Made by a program: the position numbers and the translations under genes. From Desulfovibrionaceae bacterium (GTDB lineage: Bacteria; Desulfobacterota; Desulfovibrionia; Desulfovibrionales; Desulfovibrionaceae), in contig WSYE01000016.1 in NCBI GenBank assembly GCA_009773665.1, forward strand, positions 1-64,000: a DNA stretch of 64,000 nt, in the 5' to 3' direction. Positions 44,357 to 51,443 of the stretch are shown here, piece after piece. Each line of letters starts with the position of its first letter. Within the stretch, counting starts at the first letter, position 1. Under the pieces are notes generated by a model. That model did no database searches. It was given only the letters and a program-made list of their open reading frames with translations, and had not been told where the DNA came from.

Positions 44357-44393
44357 GCCCCGGCCTGATTCAACAGGCCGGGGCTTCGCTTTT
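44357..44393 (+). terminator. Intrinsic terminator of the second PEP-CTERM gene
   Basis: gccccggcctg and caggccggggc, perfect 11-bp arms around attcaa, then ttcgctttt, 30 bases past the stop. Confidence 0.88.
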
Positions 44394-44424
44394 GCCAGTG
44401 CAGCACAGGAATAGTGGATTATCG

Positions 44425-44456
44425 GGAAAAGCCCGGCAGGATGGCCTACCGGGCTT
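44425..44456 (-). terminator. Intrinsic terminator of the REC-TPR gene
   Basis: On the minus strand aagcccggtagg and cctgccgggctt pair around ccat and are followed by TTTCCC, 41 bases past the stop at 44497. Confidence 0.8.
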
Positions 44457-44496
44457 GAGCATTCGGATCAGGGCGATTGGCGCGGCCGAACGCGCG

Positions 44497-45597
44497 CTAT
44501 ATATCCTGCATGCTGTCCAGCGTCCCGGTCGACGGCGGCCCGCCGGGCATCCCGGCCCCTTTGGGGGGCCTGAACTCCCTATTGAACAGCTTCAGGTGCA
44601 GCTTCAGTCCCTCGGCGAAGTTCGCGTTGATCCACAGCGCCTTTAAAAGCGCCTCCTGCGCGCCCTTCACGTCCCCCATGAAGAACTGGGCCTTGGCCAT
44701 ATTGAAGTGGATGTTCTCGTCATCCGGCGTCAGCTCCAGCGCCTGCCGGTAGGCGTGCAGCGCGCCGGGCAGGTCCCCGGCCTTTCTAAGCTTCACCCCA
44801 AGCGAGTTGAAGGGGTTGGGGCTGGCGGCGTCGTATTTGAGCACCTCGATGAACAGCTCCTTGGTCTCCTCCAGCCGGTTGAAGTGGGCGAAGGTCTCGG
44901 CAGCCATTTGCAGATAGGTCTTGTAGCCTTCCAGGTCGCCCTTGCCCTTGTAGGCCTCTGCCAGCCCTTTGTAGGCTTCCGCGAACAGCTCGTTTATCTT
45001 CACGGCCTTCTTGAAGGCGATGATGGCCTGGCCGTACTTCATTTTGACCAGGTACTTGCAGCCCATGTCGTAGTACTTCTGGGCCTGGTTGTCCTCGCTG
45101 ACCAGCTCCTCGAAGGTCTCAATGGCCTCGTCGAAACGGCCCGCAGCCAGCAGCCTGCGGCCTTCGTTCAGCTGGGCCTGCTCGATCTCCACAAGCCTGT
45201 CGATCTTCAGGGCGCGCAGCATGTGCCGCTGGAAGGTCTCCATGGAATAGGGGCGCAGCACGTAGCCGTCCACCCCGGCGGCGATGGCCTCCAGCACGCG
45301 CTCCTTCTGGCCCTCCTGGGTCACCATGACCACGGGGGTGTCCTTCAGGTTCATGTTCAGGCGCAAGAGTTTGAGGAATTTGAAGCCGTCCATATCTGTG
45401 AGCTGCGAGTCCAGCACCACAAGGTCAACTTCCTGCATACCCAGAAAGTCGATGGCCTCGGACCCGGAGGTGAACTGTTTGATCATGCCCGCCTTGAGCT
45501 GCTTCAGGCACTGACGGTCGCGGCGAACGTGTTCCTCCAGGCCGGAGACGACGGCCACCACATCCAGTCTGACGGGGGAAGAGATCGATTCCGACAC
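44497..45597 (-). CDS. Receiver-TPR response regulator
   Basis: 366 residues. The N-terminal receiver (about 10-130) has the phosphoacceptor Asp in VDLVVLDSQLTDMDG and the Lys/Thr switch region in VVMVTQEG; the usual DD pair at the start of the domain is poorly conserved (VVAVVSGLEEHV), so phosphorylation is not certain. Five or six TPR repeats follow (about 140-345). No DNA-binding output. It probably works through protein contacts, as in other REC-TPR proteins of Desulfovibrio. Single gene with its own terminator. Confidence 0.85.
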   Translation of the reverse strand: MSESISSPVRLDVVAVVSGLEEHVRRDRQCLKQLKAGMIKQFTSGSEAIDFLGMQEVDLVVLDSQLTDMDGFKFLKLLRLNMNLKDTPVVMVTQEGQKERVLEAIAAGVDGYVLRPYSMETFQRHMLRALKIDRLVEIEQAQLNEGRRLLAAGRFDEAIETFEELVSEDNQAQKYYDMGCKYLVKMKYGQAIIAFKKAVKINELFAEAYKGLAEAYKGKGDLEGYKTYLQMAAETFAHFNRLEETKELFIEVLKYDAASPNPFNSLGVKLRKAGDLPGALHAYRQALELTPDDENIHFNMAKAQFFMGDVKGAQEALLKALWINANFAEGLKLHLKLFNREFRPPKGAGMPGGPPSTGTLDSMQDI

Positions 45598-45654
45598 GGG
45601 GACTCCAAGGCGAAGGGTTGGGGGGCGGCTGGCCCCAGGCAGAGCGAGAAAAGT

Positions 45655-46416
45655 CTACCGATTCAGGACGTCATAAATCCTGTCGCCGATGCGCGTCAAC
45701 TCCGGCGTGCGCGGCAGCAGGCCGCACAGCTCGTCCAGGTGGCCGCGCTCCAGGAACATCCGGCGCGAGGCCCGGAAGCTCAGGTCGAACACCCAGCTCA
45801 GGAGCAGCAGCGTGAAGTCGTTGCGGTAGCGCATGAGCGCGTAGTCGCCGATGCGCCCGGCCTCGATCTGGGTCACGATGGCCGAGGTGTAGCGCTCGGG
45901 GTCGTCCTCCACGTGCAGCATCACCACGTCGGACTCCTTGCCTCCGGGGCGCAGGTGCTCAAGCATGATGCGGATGATGTCCAGCTTGTCGCTGTCGCGC
46001 ACCACGCGGGTCACCAGAGACAGATCGTCAGAAATGCCCGTGGGCAGCTCACGCCGGTTGTGCATGACCACAGCCCCCAGCACCAGGGCGCGCGTGGCGG
46101 GGTCCAGGTCCGAGAGCGCCGCGTGGCCGCGCAGGGAGCGCACTCCCAGGTGGCCATGGTTGGCGGATTGGGCGTCCTTGAAGGTCTTGTAGGTGCGGTA
46201 CTGCGGGAAACGGCCTGCGTCGTGGTACAGGGCCGCCAGATGCGCGGCCCGCGCAAGCCCCGGCGACAGGTCCAGCGTGGGCGTGATGGCCCTGGCCTCG
46301 GCCAGCACCTTGAAGGAGTGGTCGCGTTTGAGCTCGATGTGCGCGTCGTCCTGCGGGTCACCCGTCAGGAAGCTGCGCACGTGGTCCTCAAACCAGGCGA
46401 CATGCGAATCGATCAC
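45655..46416 (-). CDS. HD-domain phosphohydrolase
   Basis: 253 residues. Metal ligands are visible in DHSFKVLAEA, LAALYHDAGRFPQY (the HD pair near residue 65), HGHLGV and VRDSDKLDIIRI, the order expected for HD enzymes acting on nucleotides. No other domain is attached. It lies divergent from the CheY-like gene with a 132-base gap. Substrate unknown; the lack of an HD-GYP motif argues against cyclic-di-GMP. Confidence 0.85.
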   Translation of the reverse strand: MIDSHVAWFEDHVRSFLTGDPQDDAHIELKRDHSFKVLAEARAITPTLDLSPGLARAAHLAALYHDAGRFPQYRTYKTFKDAQSANHGHLGVRSLRGHAALSDLDPATRALVLGAVVMHNRRELPTGISDDLSLVTRVVRDSDKLDIIRIMLEHLRPGGKESDVVMLHVEDDPERYTSAIVTQIEAGRIGDYALMRYRNDFTLLLLSWVFDLSFRASRRMFLERGHLDELCGLLPRTPELTRIGDRIYDVLNR

Positions 46417-46548
46417 GAAAACCTCGGAATACCAGGATGGCTCGGCATCACTGCATTATCGAGTGGGTATTTTCAAGAACAAACACTTGTCTCCAACCGG
46501 CATACTCTGTACAAATTTAGGAAAGTTTCGCCGACCCGGAGGACATGG

Positions 46549-46947
46549 ATGAAAGCGCTCGTAGTTGAAGACGATTTCGCCAGCAGGAAGCTCTTGCAAA
46601 AGATACTCACCCCCTACGGCGAAGTGGATATCGCGGTCAACGGGCTGGAGGCCATCGAGGCCTTCACCAAGTCGCTGGAGAGCGACTCCCCCTACGACCT
46701 GATCTGCATGGACATCATGATGCCCGAGATGGACGGACAGGCAGCGCTAAAACGCATCCGCGCCATCGAACGCGAGCGCAGCGTGCCCTCCATCCGCGAG
46801 TCCAAAGTCATCATGACCACCGCCCTGGACGACCCCAAGAACGTGGTGGAAGCATACTACAAAGGCGGCGCGACCTCCTACGTTCCCAAGCCCATCGACC
46901 GGGCCATGCTCCTGCACCTTCTCAAGAACCTGAACCTGATCACCTGA
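46549..46947 (+). CDS. Stand-alone CheY-like receiver
   Basis: 132 residues from ATG 46549, with GGAGG upstream (an ATG four bases earlier is in another frame). All receiver residues are there: acidic pair VVEDDFASRK, phosphoacceptor Asp in LICMDIMMPEMDG, Thr in VIMTTALDD and Lys in YVPKPID. No output domain, so it acts by protein contact or as a phosphorelay intermediate. It touches the next gene (TGATG), so the two are co-translated. Confidence 0.93.
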   Translation: MKALVVEDDFASRKLLQKILTPYGEVDIAVNGLEAIEAFTKSLESDSPYDLICMDIMMPEMDGQAALKRIRAIERERSVPSIRESKVIMTTALDDPKNVVEAYYKGGATSYVPKPIDRAMLLHLLKNLNLIT

Positions 46948-47720
46948 TGACACATAAACGCGCCACGGCCTTCCTCCTTGCGCTGACCGCCATGCTGGCG
47001 GCCGGCATCGGGGACGCGTGCGCGGCGTCCTCTGAGGCATTGCCCGGCCCCGCCCAGGCCCAGGCCCCGGGAGGGATCGGCATTCTCGACCTGGTGTTCA
47101 TCGGCATAGCCGTCTACGTGGTCTGGCGCATGTTCACCAACTCCGCCCGCCGCAAAAAAGACGACGATGACTCCACCATCGACGTGACGCCCACCCGCGA
47201 AGACGGCGAGGCCCCGCCGCAGGAGCGCCGCAGCCGCGCCGCCCAGGCCGCCTGGGAATACCTGACCGGCGAAAAGGGGCCGGACATCCACCCCGAGGAC
47301 AAGCAGGGAAAAGGAGAACAGGAGGCCCAGCAGGCCACGCCCTCCGGCGAATTCAACGAGCGCGAATTTCTGCGCGGCGCGAAGTTGATCTACGGGCGCA
47401 TCCGGCAGGCCCTGGCCATGCGTAACATGGCGGACCTGCGCCAGTTCACCGCTCCGGATATGATGCGCCGCTTCGAGCAGATGGCCGAAGAGAAGCCGGA
47501 CCGCGAAACCGTGGCCGTGATGCTGGTGGAGGCAACGGTCATGAAGATCACCAAGGAAGACAAACAGACCCTTGTGGATGTGGCCTATGAGGCCACCATC
47601 AGCGACGACCCCAAGACCAATGCGTCACGCAAGGTGAACGAGGTCTGGAAATTCGTCAGGGACGATACGGTAGTGGATGGGAAGTGGTTGTTGGAGAGCA
47701 TGGATACCGACAAAAGTTAA
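46947..47720 (+). CDS. Tim44-like domain membrane protein
   Basis: 257 residues. A cleavable-looking N-terminal signal (FLLALTAMLAAGIGDACA), a membrane span (IGILDLVFIGIAVYVVWRMF), a charged linker (ARRKKDDDDSTIDVTP), and a C-terminal Tim44-like domain (about 135-255, REFLRGAKLIYGRIRQALAM, DLRQFTAPDMMRRFEQMAEE). In bacteria such proteins are inner-membrane and of unknown role; the domain resembles that of mitochondrial Tim44. Translationally coupled to the CheY-like gene, an unusual pairing. Confidence 0.85.
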   Translation: MTHKRATAFLLALTAMLAAGIGDACAASSEALPGPAQAQAPGGIGILDLVFIGIAVYVVWRMFTNSARRKKDDDDSTIDVTPTREDGEAPPQERRSRAAQAAWEYLTGEKGPDIHPEDKQGKGEQEAQQATPSGEFNEREFLRGAKLIYGRIRQALAMRNMADLRQFTAPDMMRRFEQMAEEKPDRETVAVMLVEATVMKITKEDKQTLVDVAYEATISDDPKTNASRKVNEVWKFVRDDTVVDGKWLLESMDTDKS

Positions 47721-47741
47721 AAGGGGCTTGCGGCCCCTTTC
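47719..47741. terminator. Terminator between two convergent genes
   Basis: aaaaggggc and gccccttt form a short perfect stem, with A and T tracts on both sides, so it can work in both directions. Confidence 0.75.
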
Positions 47742-47771
47742 GTAATCATTCTGATTCTCGCTTGCACTCGT

Positions 47772-48710
47772 CTACAACGCCACCCCGTACTCCACCAAGT
47801 CCTTCTTCAGAAGCTCCAAGAGCCGCTTACTCACCGGGCCGGGTTTGCCGTCGCCCACGGGTTTGCCGTTGTACTCGACAATCGAAATGCACTGCGCAGT
47901 GGTCCCCAGCACGATCATCTCGTTGGCGACCGCAATATCCGCCTCGCTGATGGCCTTGTAGCAGTGCGCAATCTCACCCTTGGCCAGTTCCAGCACGCGC
48001 AGCAGCGTCGTGCCTGAAAGAGCGTTGTTCAGGTTGGGCACGCAGATGCAGCCCGACGCGTCAACAAGCGCGATATTCTCGGTCGCGCCCTCGGCCAGGA
48101 AGTCCTGGGCGTCGAAGCACACCGGGAAGTCCTTGCCTTTGGCCGCCGCCTCTTTCTTCATGAGCACGTTGGGCAGGTAATCGATGCTCTTGATTGTAGC
48201 CAGATAGCTCTGCTTGGCCGGGATGGACGTGCGGAACGCCGTAACGCCCTTCTCATAGAAGGCCGCAGGCTTGGGCGTGTACTGATAGGCCGCGATGTAC
48301 AGGCTCGGCGTGGGGCACTCGGACGGATCGATGCCGAAGCCCCCAGGACCGCGCCCCAGCAGCATGCGGAAGAGCCCCTTGTCCACGCCCGTGGCGCGCC
48401 CGATCTCCAGGACTATCTCGCGCACTTCCTCCCACGGACAGGGCGGCTCCAGGCCAATGGCCTTGCCGGAGCGGCCCATGCGCGCCAGATGCTCATCCAG
48501 CAGGTACACGCGCCCGTCGACCCATTTGATGGTCTCGAACACGCCGTCGCCCCGGTGCACCAGATGGTCGTCCCAGGGCATGAGCATGAGCTCCGGGTCC
48601 TTGCAGACAGCGCCGATGCGGTGCTCGTAAAAGGCCAGCACCTGCCCCGCGCCGGGGCGCGGGGCGGCGAGCATGCGTTCCAGATACTCTTTGGAGCCGA
48701 GGATATCCAT
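47772..48710 (-). CDS. Class IV aminotransferase
   Basis: 312 residues. PLP enzyme of the branched-chain aminotransferase/D-alanine aminotransferase/aminodeoxychorismate lyase fold. HRGDGVFETIKWVDGRVYLL, the PLP lysine in SYLATIKSIDYLPNVLMKKE, and FLAEGATENIALVD with SGTTLLRVLELA are typical. Which of the three activities it has cannot be settled. It begins one base from the end of asd, so it is in the same operon, which may hint at amino-acid synthesis. Confidence 0.88.
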   Translation of the reverse strand: MDILGSKEYLERMLAAPRPGAGQVLAFYEHRIGAVCKDPELMLMPWDDHLVHRGDGVFETIKWVDGRVYLLDEHLARMGRSGKAIGLEPPCPWEEVREIVLEIGRATGVDKGLFRMLLGRGPGGFGIDPSECPTPSLYIAAYQYTPKPAAFYEKGVTAFRTSIPAKQSYLATIKSIDYLPNVLMKKEAAAKGKDFPVCFDAQDFLAEGATENIALVDASGCICVPNLNNALSGTTLLRVLELAKGEIAHCYKAISEADIAVANEMIVLGTTAQCISIVEYNGKPVGDGKPGPVSKRLLELLKKDLVEYGVAL

Positions 48711-48711
48711 T

Positions 48712-49731
48712 TTAGACCTTGAGCTTGCCCTTTACTATCAGCAGCTCGGCGATTTGCACGGCGTTCAGCGCCGCCCCCTTGCGAATGTTGTCGGACACGA
48801 TCCACATGTTCAGGCCGGACTCCACGGTCTCGTCCTGACGAATGCGGCCCACGAAGACTTCGTCCTCGCCCGCTGCCATCAGGGGCATGGGGTACATCTT
48901 CTCGCCGGGGTTGTCGTACACCTGGATGCCGGGGGACTTGGCCAGCAGCGCCCGCGCCTGATACGCCGTCACCGGCTTCTCGAACTCCAGGTTCACGGAC
49001 TCGGAGTGGCCGTAGAACACCGGCACGCGCACCGTGGTGGCCGTGACCTTGATGGACTCGTCGCCCATGATCTTGGCCGTCTCCTTGATCATCTTGATCT
49101 CTTCGAAGGTATAATCACCTTCGGAGAAGACGTCGATCTGCGGCAGGCAGTTGAAGGCGATCTGGTGCGGGTAGACCTTCACCTCGGGGTCGAGGCCGTT
49201 GAACATCTGGCGCACCTGGGTTTCCAGCTCCGCGATAGCCTTCTGGCCCGTGCCGGAGACAGCCTGGTAGGTGGAGACCACCACGCGCTTGATGGTGTAG
49301 GCGTCGTGCAGGGGCTTCATGGCCACGACCAACTGGATGGTGGAGCAGTTGGGGTTTGCGATGATGCCCGCGTGCCAGTCCACGTCGTCGGGGTTCACCT
49401 CGGGCACCACCAGGGGCACCTTGGGGTCCATGCGCCAGGCGCTGGAGTTGTCCACCACCACGCAGCCGCTCTTCACGGCGTGGGGCGCGAAAGTCTTGGA
49501 GGTGGAGCCGCCCGCCGAGAACAGCGCGAGGTTCACACCCTCGAAGCTCTTGTCCGTCATCTCCTGCACGGTCAACTCGCCGTCCTTGAAGGGGACGGTG
49601 GTTCCGGCGGAACGCGCGGAGGCCAGCGCGATGACTTCGGTGGCGGGGAAATTGCGCTGTTCCAGGGTCTTGAGCATCTCGCGGCCAACGGCCCCGGTGG
49701 CTCCTGCGACGGCGACGACGAGCTTGGACAT
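48712..49731 (-). CDS. asd: Aspartate-semialdehyde dehydrogenase
   Basis: 339 residues from ATG 49731. NADPH-linked reduction of aspartyl phosphate, for lysine, threonine and methionine. VAGATGAVGREMLKTLEQRN binds NADP, the catalytic cysteine is in NPNCSTIQLVVAM (about residue 130), and QAVSGTGQKAI and the histidine region near VPVFYGHSESVNLEF are conserved. Its upstream region is filled with hairpin repeats (49757-49958). Confidence 0.95.
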   Translation of the reverse strand: MSKLVVAVAGATGAVGREMLKTLEQRNFPATEVIALASARSAGTTVPFKDGELTVQEMTDKSFEGVNLALFSAGGSTSKTFAPHAVKSGCVVVDNSSAWRMDPKVPLVVPEVNPDDVDWHAGIIANPNCSTIQLVVAMKPLHDAYTIKRVVVSTYQAVSGTGQKAIAELETQVRQMFNGLDPEVKVYPHQIAFNCLPQIDVFSEGDYTFEEIKMIKETAKIMGDESIKVTATTVRVPVFYGHSESVNLEFEKPVTAYQARALLAKSPGIQVYDNPGEKMYPMPLMAAGEDEVFVGRIRQDETVESGLNMWIVSDNIRKGAALNAVQIAELLIVKGKLKV

Positions 49732-49756
49732 GGTATTGCTCCTTAATGAAGAGAGA

Positions 49757-49824
49757 TGCTGGGGCGCTGCCCCAGGCCCCGGCAGGGCTCTGCCCTTGAC
49801 CCGCCAGGGGGATGATCCCCCTGG
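49757..49824. repeat. Cluster of three intergenic hairpins upstream of asd
   Basis: Three consecutive perfect or near-perfect stems: ctggggcgctgccccag, ggcagggctctgccc and ccagggggatgatccccctgg, ending in accctc. The third is identical to one at 58268-58288 and resembles the hairpin at 58645-58666. The pattern is a modular dispersed repeat. Confidence 0.75.
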
Positions 49825-49906
49825 ACCCTCAGTTTGCTTCGCGTATGTGTGCGTCAGTTTTGGCCGTGGACTCTGGCCGGGGGCTGGAGGCTGTCCCGTC
49901 CGCGTC

Positions 49907-49958
49907 ATGCGCGGCGGGCTCGAACCGATTTGAAGACGATTCGTCGCCCGCCGCGCAT
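49907..49958. repeat. 52-bp palindromic repeat, copy A
   Basis: Perfect 12-bp ends atgcgcggcggg and cccgccgcgcat flank a conserved core (cgatttgaagacgattcg). A nearly identical inverted copy is at 58518-58565. Both copies keep an open frame reading AGDESSSNRFEPAA on one strand, but no ribosome site or context supports a gene. Confidence 0.75.
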
Positions 49959-50056
49959 GCCGCGTCCGTTCCAACCTCCAACCCCCGACCGTCGCCGAAC
50001 GACATGCTGCCGCGCTGGAATGCGAAGCCCACTAAACGTTTTTGAGAGGAGGTCCC

Positions 50057-50104
50057 GGAGGAGAACTTTTTTCAAAAAGTTCTCCTCTGGGCCGCCGGAG
50101 GCAT
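50057..50104 (-). terminator. Terminator of metF, part of the repeat family
   Basis: aggagaactttttt-c-aaaaagttctcct is a near-perfect hairpin with a T tract. On the minus strand it is preceded by gatgcctccggcggcc, the same 16-base lead found at 58220. It lies about 50 bases past the metF stop. Confidence 0.75.
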
Positions 50105-50148
50105 CTTCTCTTCAAGTTTTACTATCTCTTCAAAAGAACCTGAACCGC

Positions 50149-51033
50149 CTACAGCTCCAGGCCGTTGACGATATCCAGGCAAGCCTGGGCCTTGTTGAGC
50201 GTGTACAGATGCACGCCCGGCGCGCCGCGCGCGATGAGATCGCGGCACTGCTCGCGGGCGAACTCCACGCCCAGCTCCCGCACAGCGCCAGCCCCGCCTT
50301 GGTCGTTGGCGGCTTCCAGGCGGGCCAGGTACTCCGCCGGGATGGTGGCCCCGCACAGGGAGAGGATGCGTTTCACCGAGGCCAGATTCAGAATCGGCAG
50401 CACGCCCGGAATGATGGGCTTGTCGATTCCCCTGGCCCGGCACCTCTCCACGAAGCGGAAATAATGGTCGTTGTTGAAGAACAGCTGGGTGATGATCACG
50501 CTGCCGCCCTTGTCGACCTTGAGTTTCAGGTAGTCGAGATCCTTTTCCGCGCTCTCGGCCTGCGGGTGCGTCTCGGGGTATCCGGCCACGCCGATGCACA
50601 GGTCCGGGTAGGCCTTGTGGATGAACCCGGTCAGGTCCGAGGCGTACTGGAAGGCGGAGTTCTCGGGCTTGAAGTCCGGCTGGCCTTGGGGCGGATCGCC
50701 GCGCAGTGCCAGCACGTTGTCCACCCCGGCCTCCTGAAGGCCGTCCAGGAAGGAGCGTAGCGAATCCTCGGACGCACCCACGCAGGTCAGGTGCGCCATG
50801 GGATTTAAGCCCAGGTCGCGCGAGAAGCGCGTCACCAGTTCCAGGGTGTTGGCCTGAGTGGAACCGCCCGCGCCGTAGGTGACGGACACGAACGAGGGAT
50901 TGAGTATGGAGAGCTTGCCTGCCTCATAGAAGAAGGAAGGCCAGGCGTCCTTTTCCTTGGGAGGAAAAAATTCCAGGGATATGAAACGCTTGCCCTGGGA
51001 AAGGAGATCATTGATACGCAAGAACGACTCCAT
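50149..51033 (-). CDS. metF: Methylenetetrahydrofolate reductase
   Basis: 294 residues. FAD-dependent TIM-barrel enzyme that makes 5-methyl-THF for methionine synthesis. SLEFFPPKEKDAWPSFF carries the glutamate for proton donation, VSVTYGAGGST and LALRGDPPQG the FAD/folate regions, and FFNNDHYFRFVE is conserved. It is followed closely by mutT upstream (20 bp), in one operon with mutT and the ABC-F gene. Confidence 0.95.
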   Translation of the reverse strand: MESFLRINDLLSQGKRFISLEFFPPKEKDAWPSFFYEAGKLSILNPSFVSVTYGAGGSTQANTLELVTRFSRDLGLNPMAHLTCVGASEDSLRSFLDGLQEAGVDNVLALRGDPPQGQPDFKPENSAFQYASDLTGFIHKAYPDLCIGVAGYPETHPQAESAEKDLDYLKLKVDKGGSVIITQLFFNNDHYFRFVERCRARGIDKPIIPGVLPILNLASVKRILSLCGATIPAEYLARLEAANDQGGAGAVRELGVEFAREQCRDLIARGAPGVHLYTLNKAQACLDIVNGLEL

Positions 51034-51053
51034 GGGAGGATGGGAGTTCTCTA

Positions 51054-51443
51054 TCAGATGGCGGCCAGCGCCGACAACTCCGCAACGATGTCCCGGTCCG
51101 CTTCCAGAAAAGGCAGGCTGACGGCTTCAGCAGGGGTAAGCCAGCGAAGCCCCTGGCCTTCCAGAGGGTGGGGAACGCCTTTGAAATCACGGATATGAAA
51201 AAAAGACAAGTGTACAGTGATATTGGGGTATTCGTGAATTTTTTCCCGCCAGAATTCAGGCTGGCCGCTCTCGATGCCCAACTCCTCGCGCAGTTCGCGC
51301 GTAAGGGCGCTGGCGGCGTCCTCGTCGGGCTCGATCTTGCCGCCGGGGAACTCCCACTCTCCGGCATGGGGCTTGCCCTCGGGGCGACAAACGCCCAGGT
51401 AGCGCCCCTCCTGCCAGAGAATGCCCGCCACAACGCGGATCAC
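51054..51443 (-). CDS. mutT: Nudix hydrolase, MutT type
   Basis: 129 residues from GTG 51443. The Nudix box GGKIEPDEDAASALTRELRE continues with ELGI, giving the GX5EX7REUXEEXGU pattern. The short N-terminus VVAGILWQEGRYLGVCRPEG and WLTPAEAVSLPFLEAD near the end fit 8-oxo-dGTP diphosphatase MutT. The ABC-F frame reads through the first 188 bases of this gene, which is suspicious (see that entry). Confidence 0.88.
   Translation of the reverse strand: MIRVVAGILWQEGRYLGVCRPEGKPHAGEWEFPGGKIEPDEDAASALTRELREELGIESGQPEFWREKIHEYPNITVHLSFFHIRDFKGVPHPLEGQGLRWLTPAEAVSLPFLEADRDIVAELSALAAI

Noticed and set aside
44707-46947. 746-codon plus-strand frame
   Set aside because: It is antisense to the REC-TPR and HD genes; only its last 132 codons (46549-46947) are a real gene.
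49829-50032. Small frame containing AGDESSSNRFEPAA
   Set aside because: It is the translation of a palindromic dispersed repeat and lacks a ribosome site.
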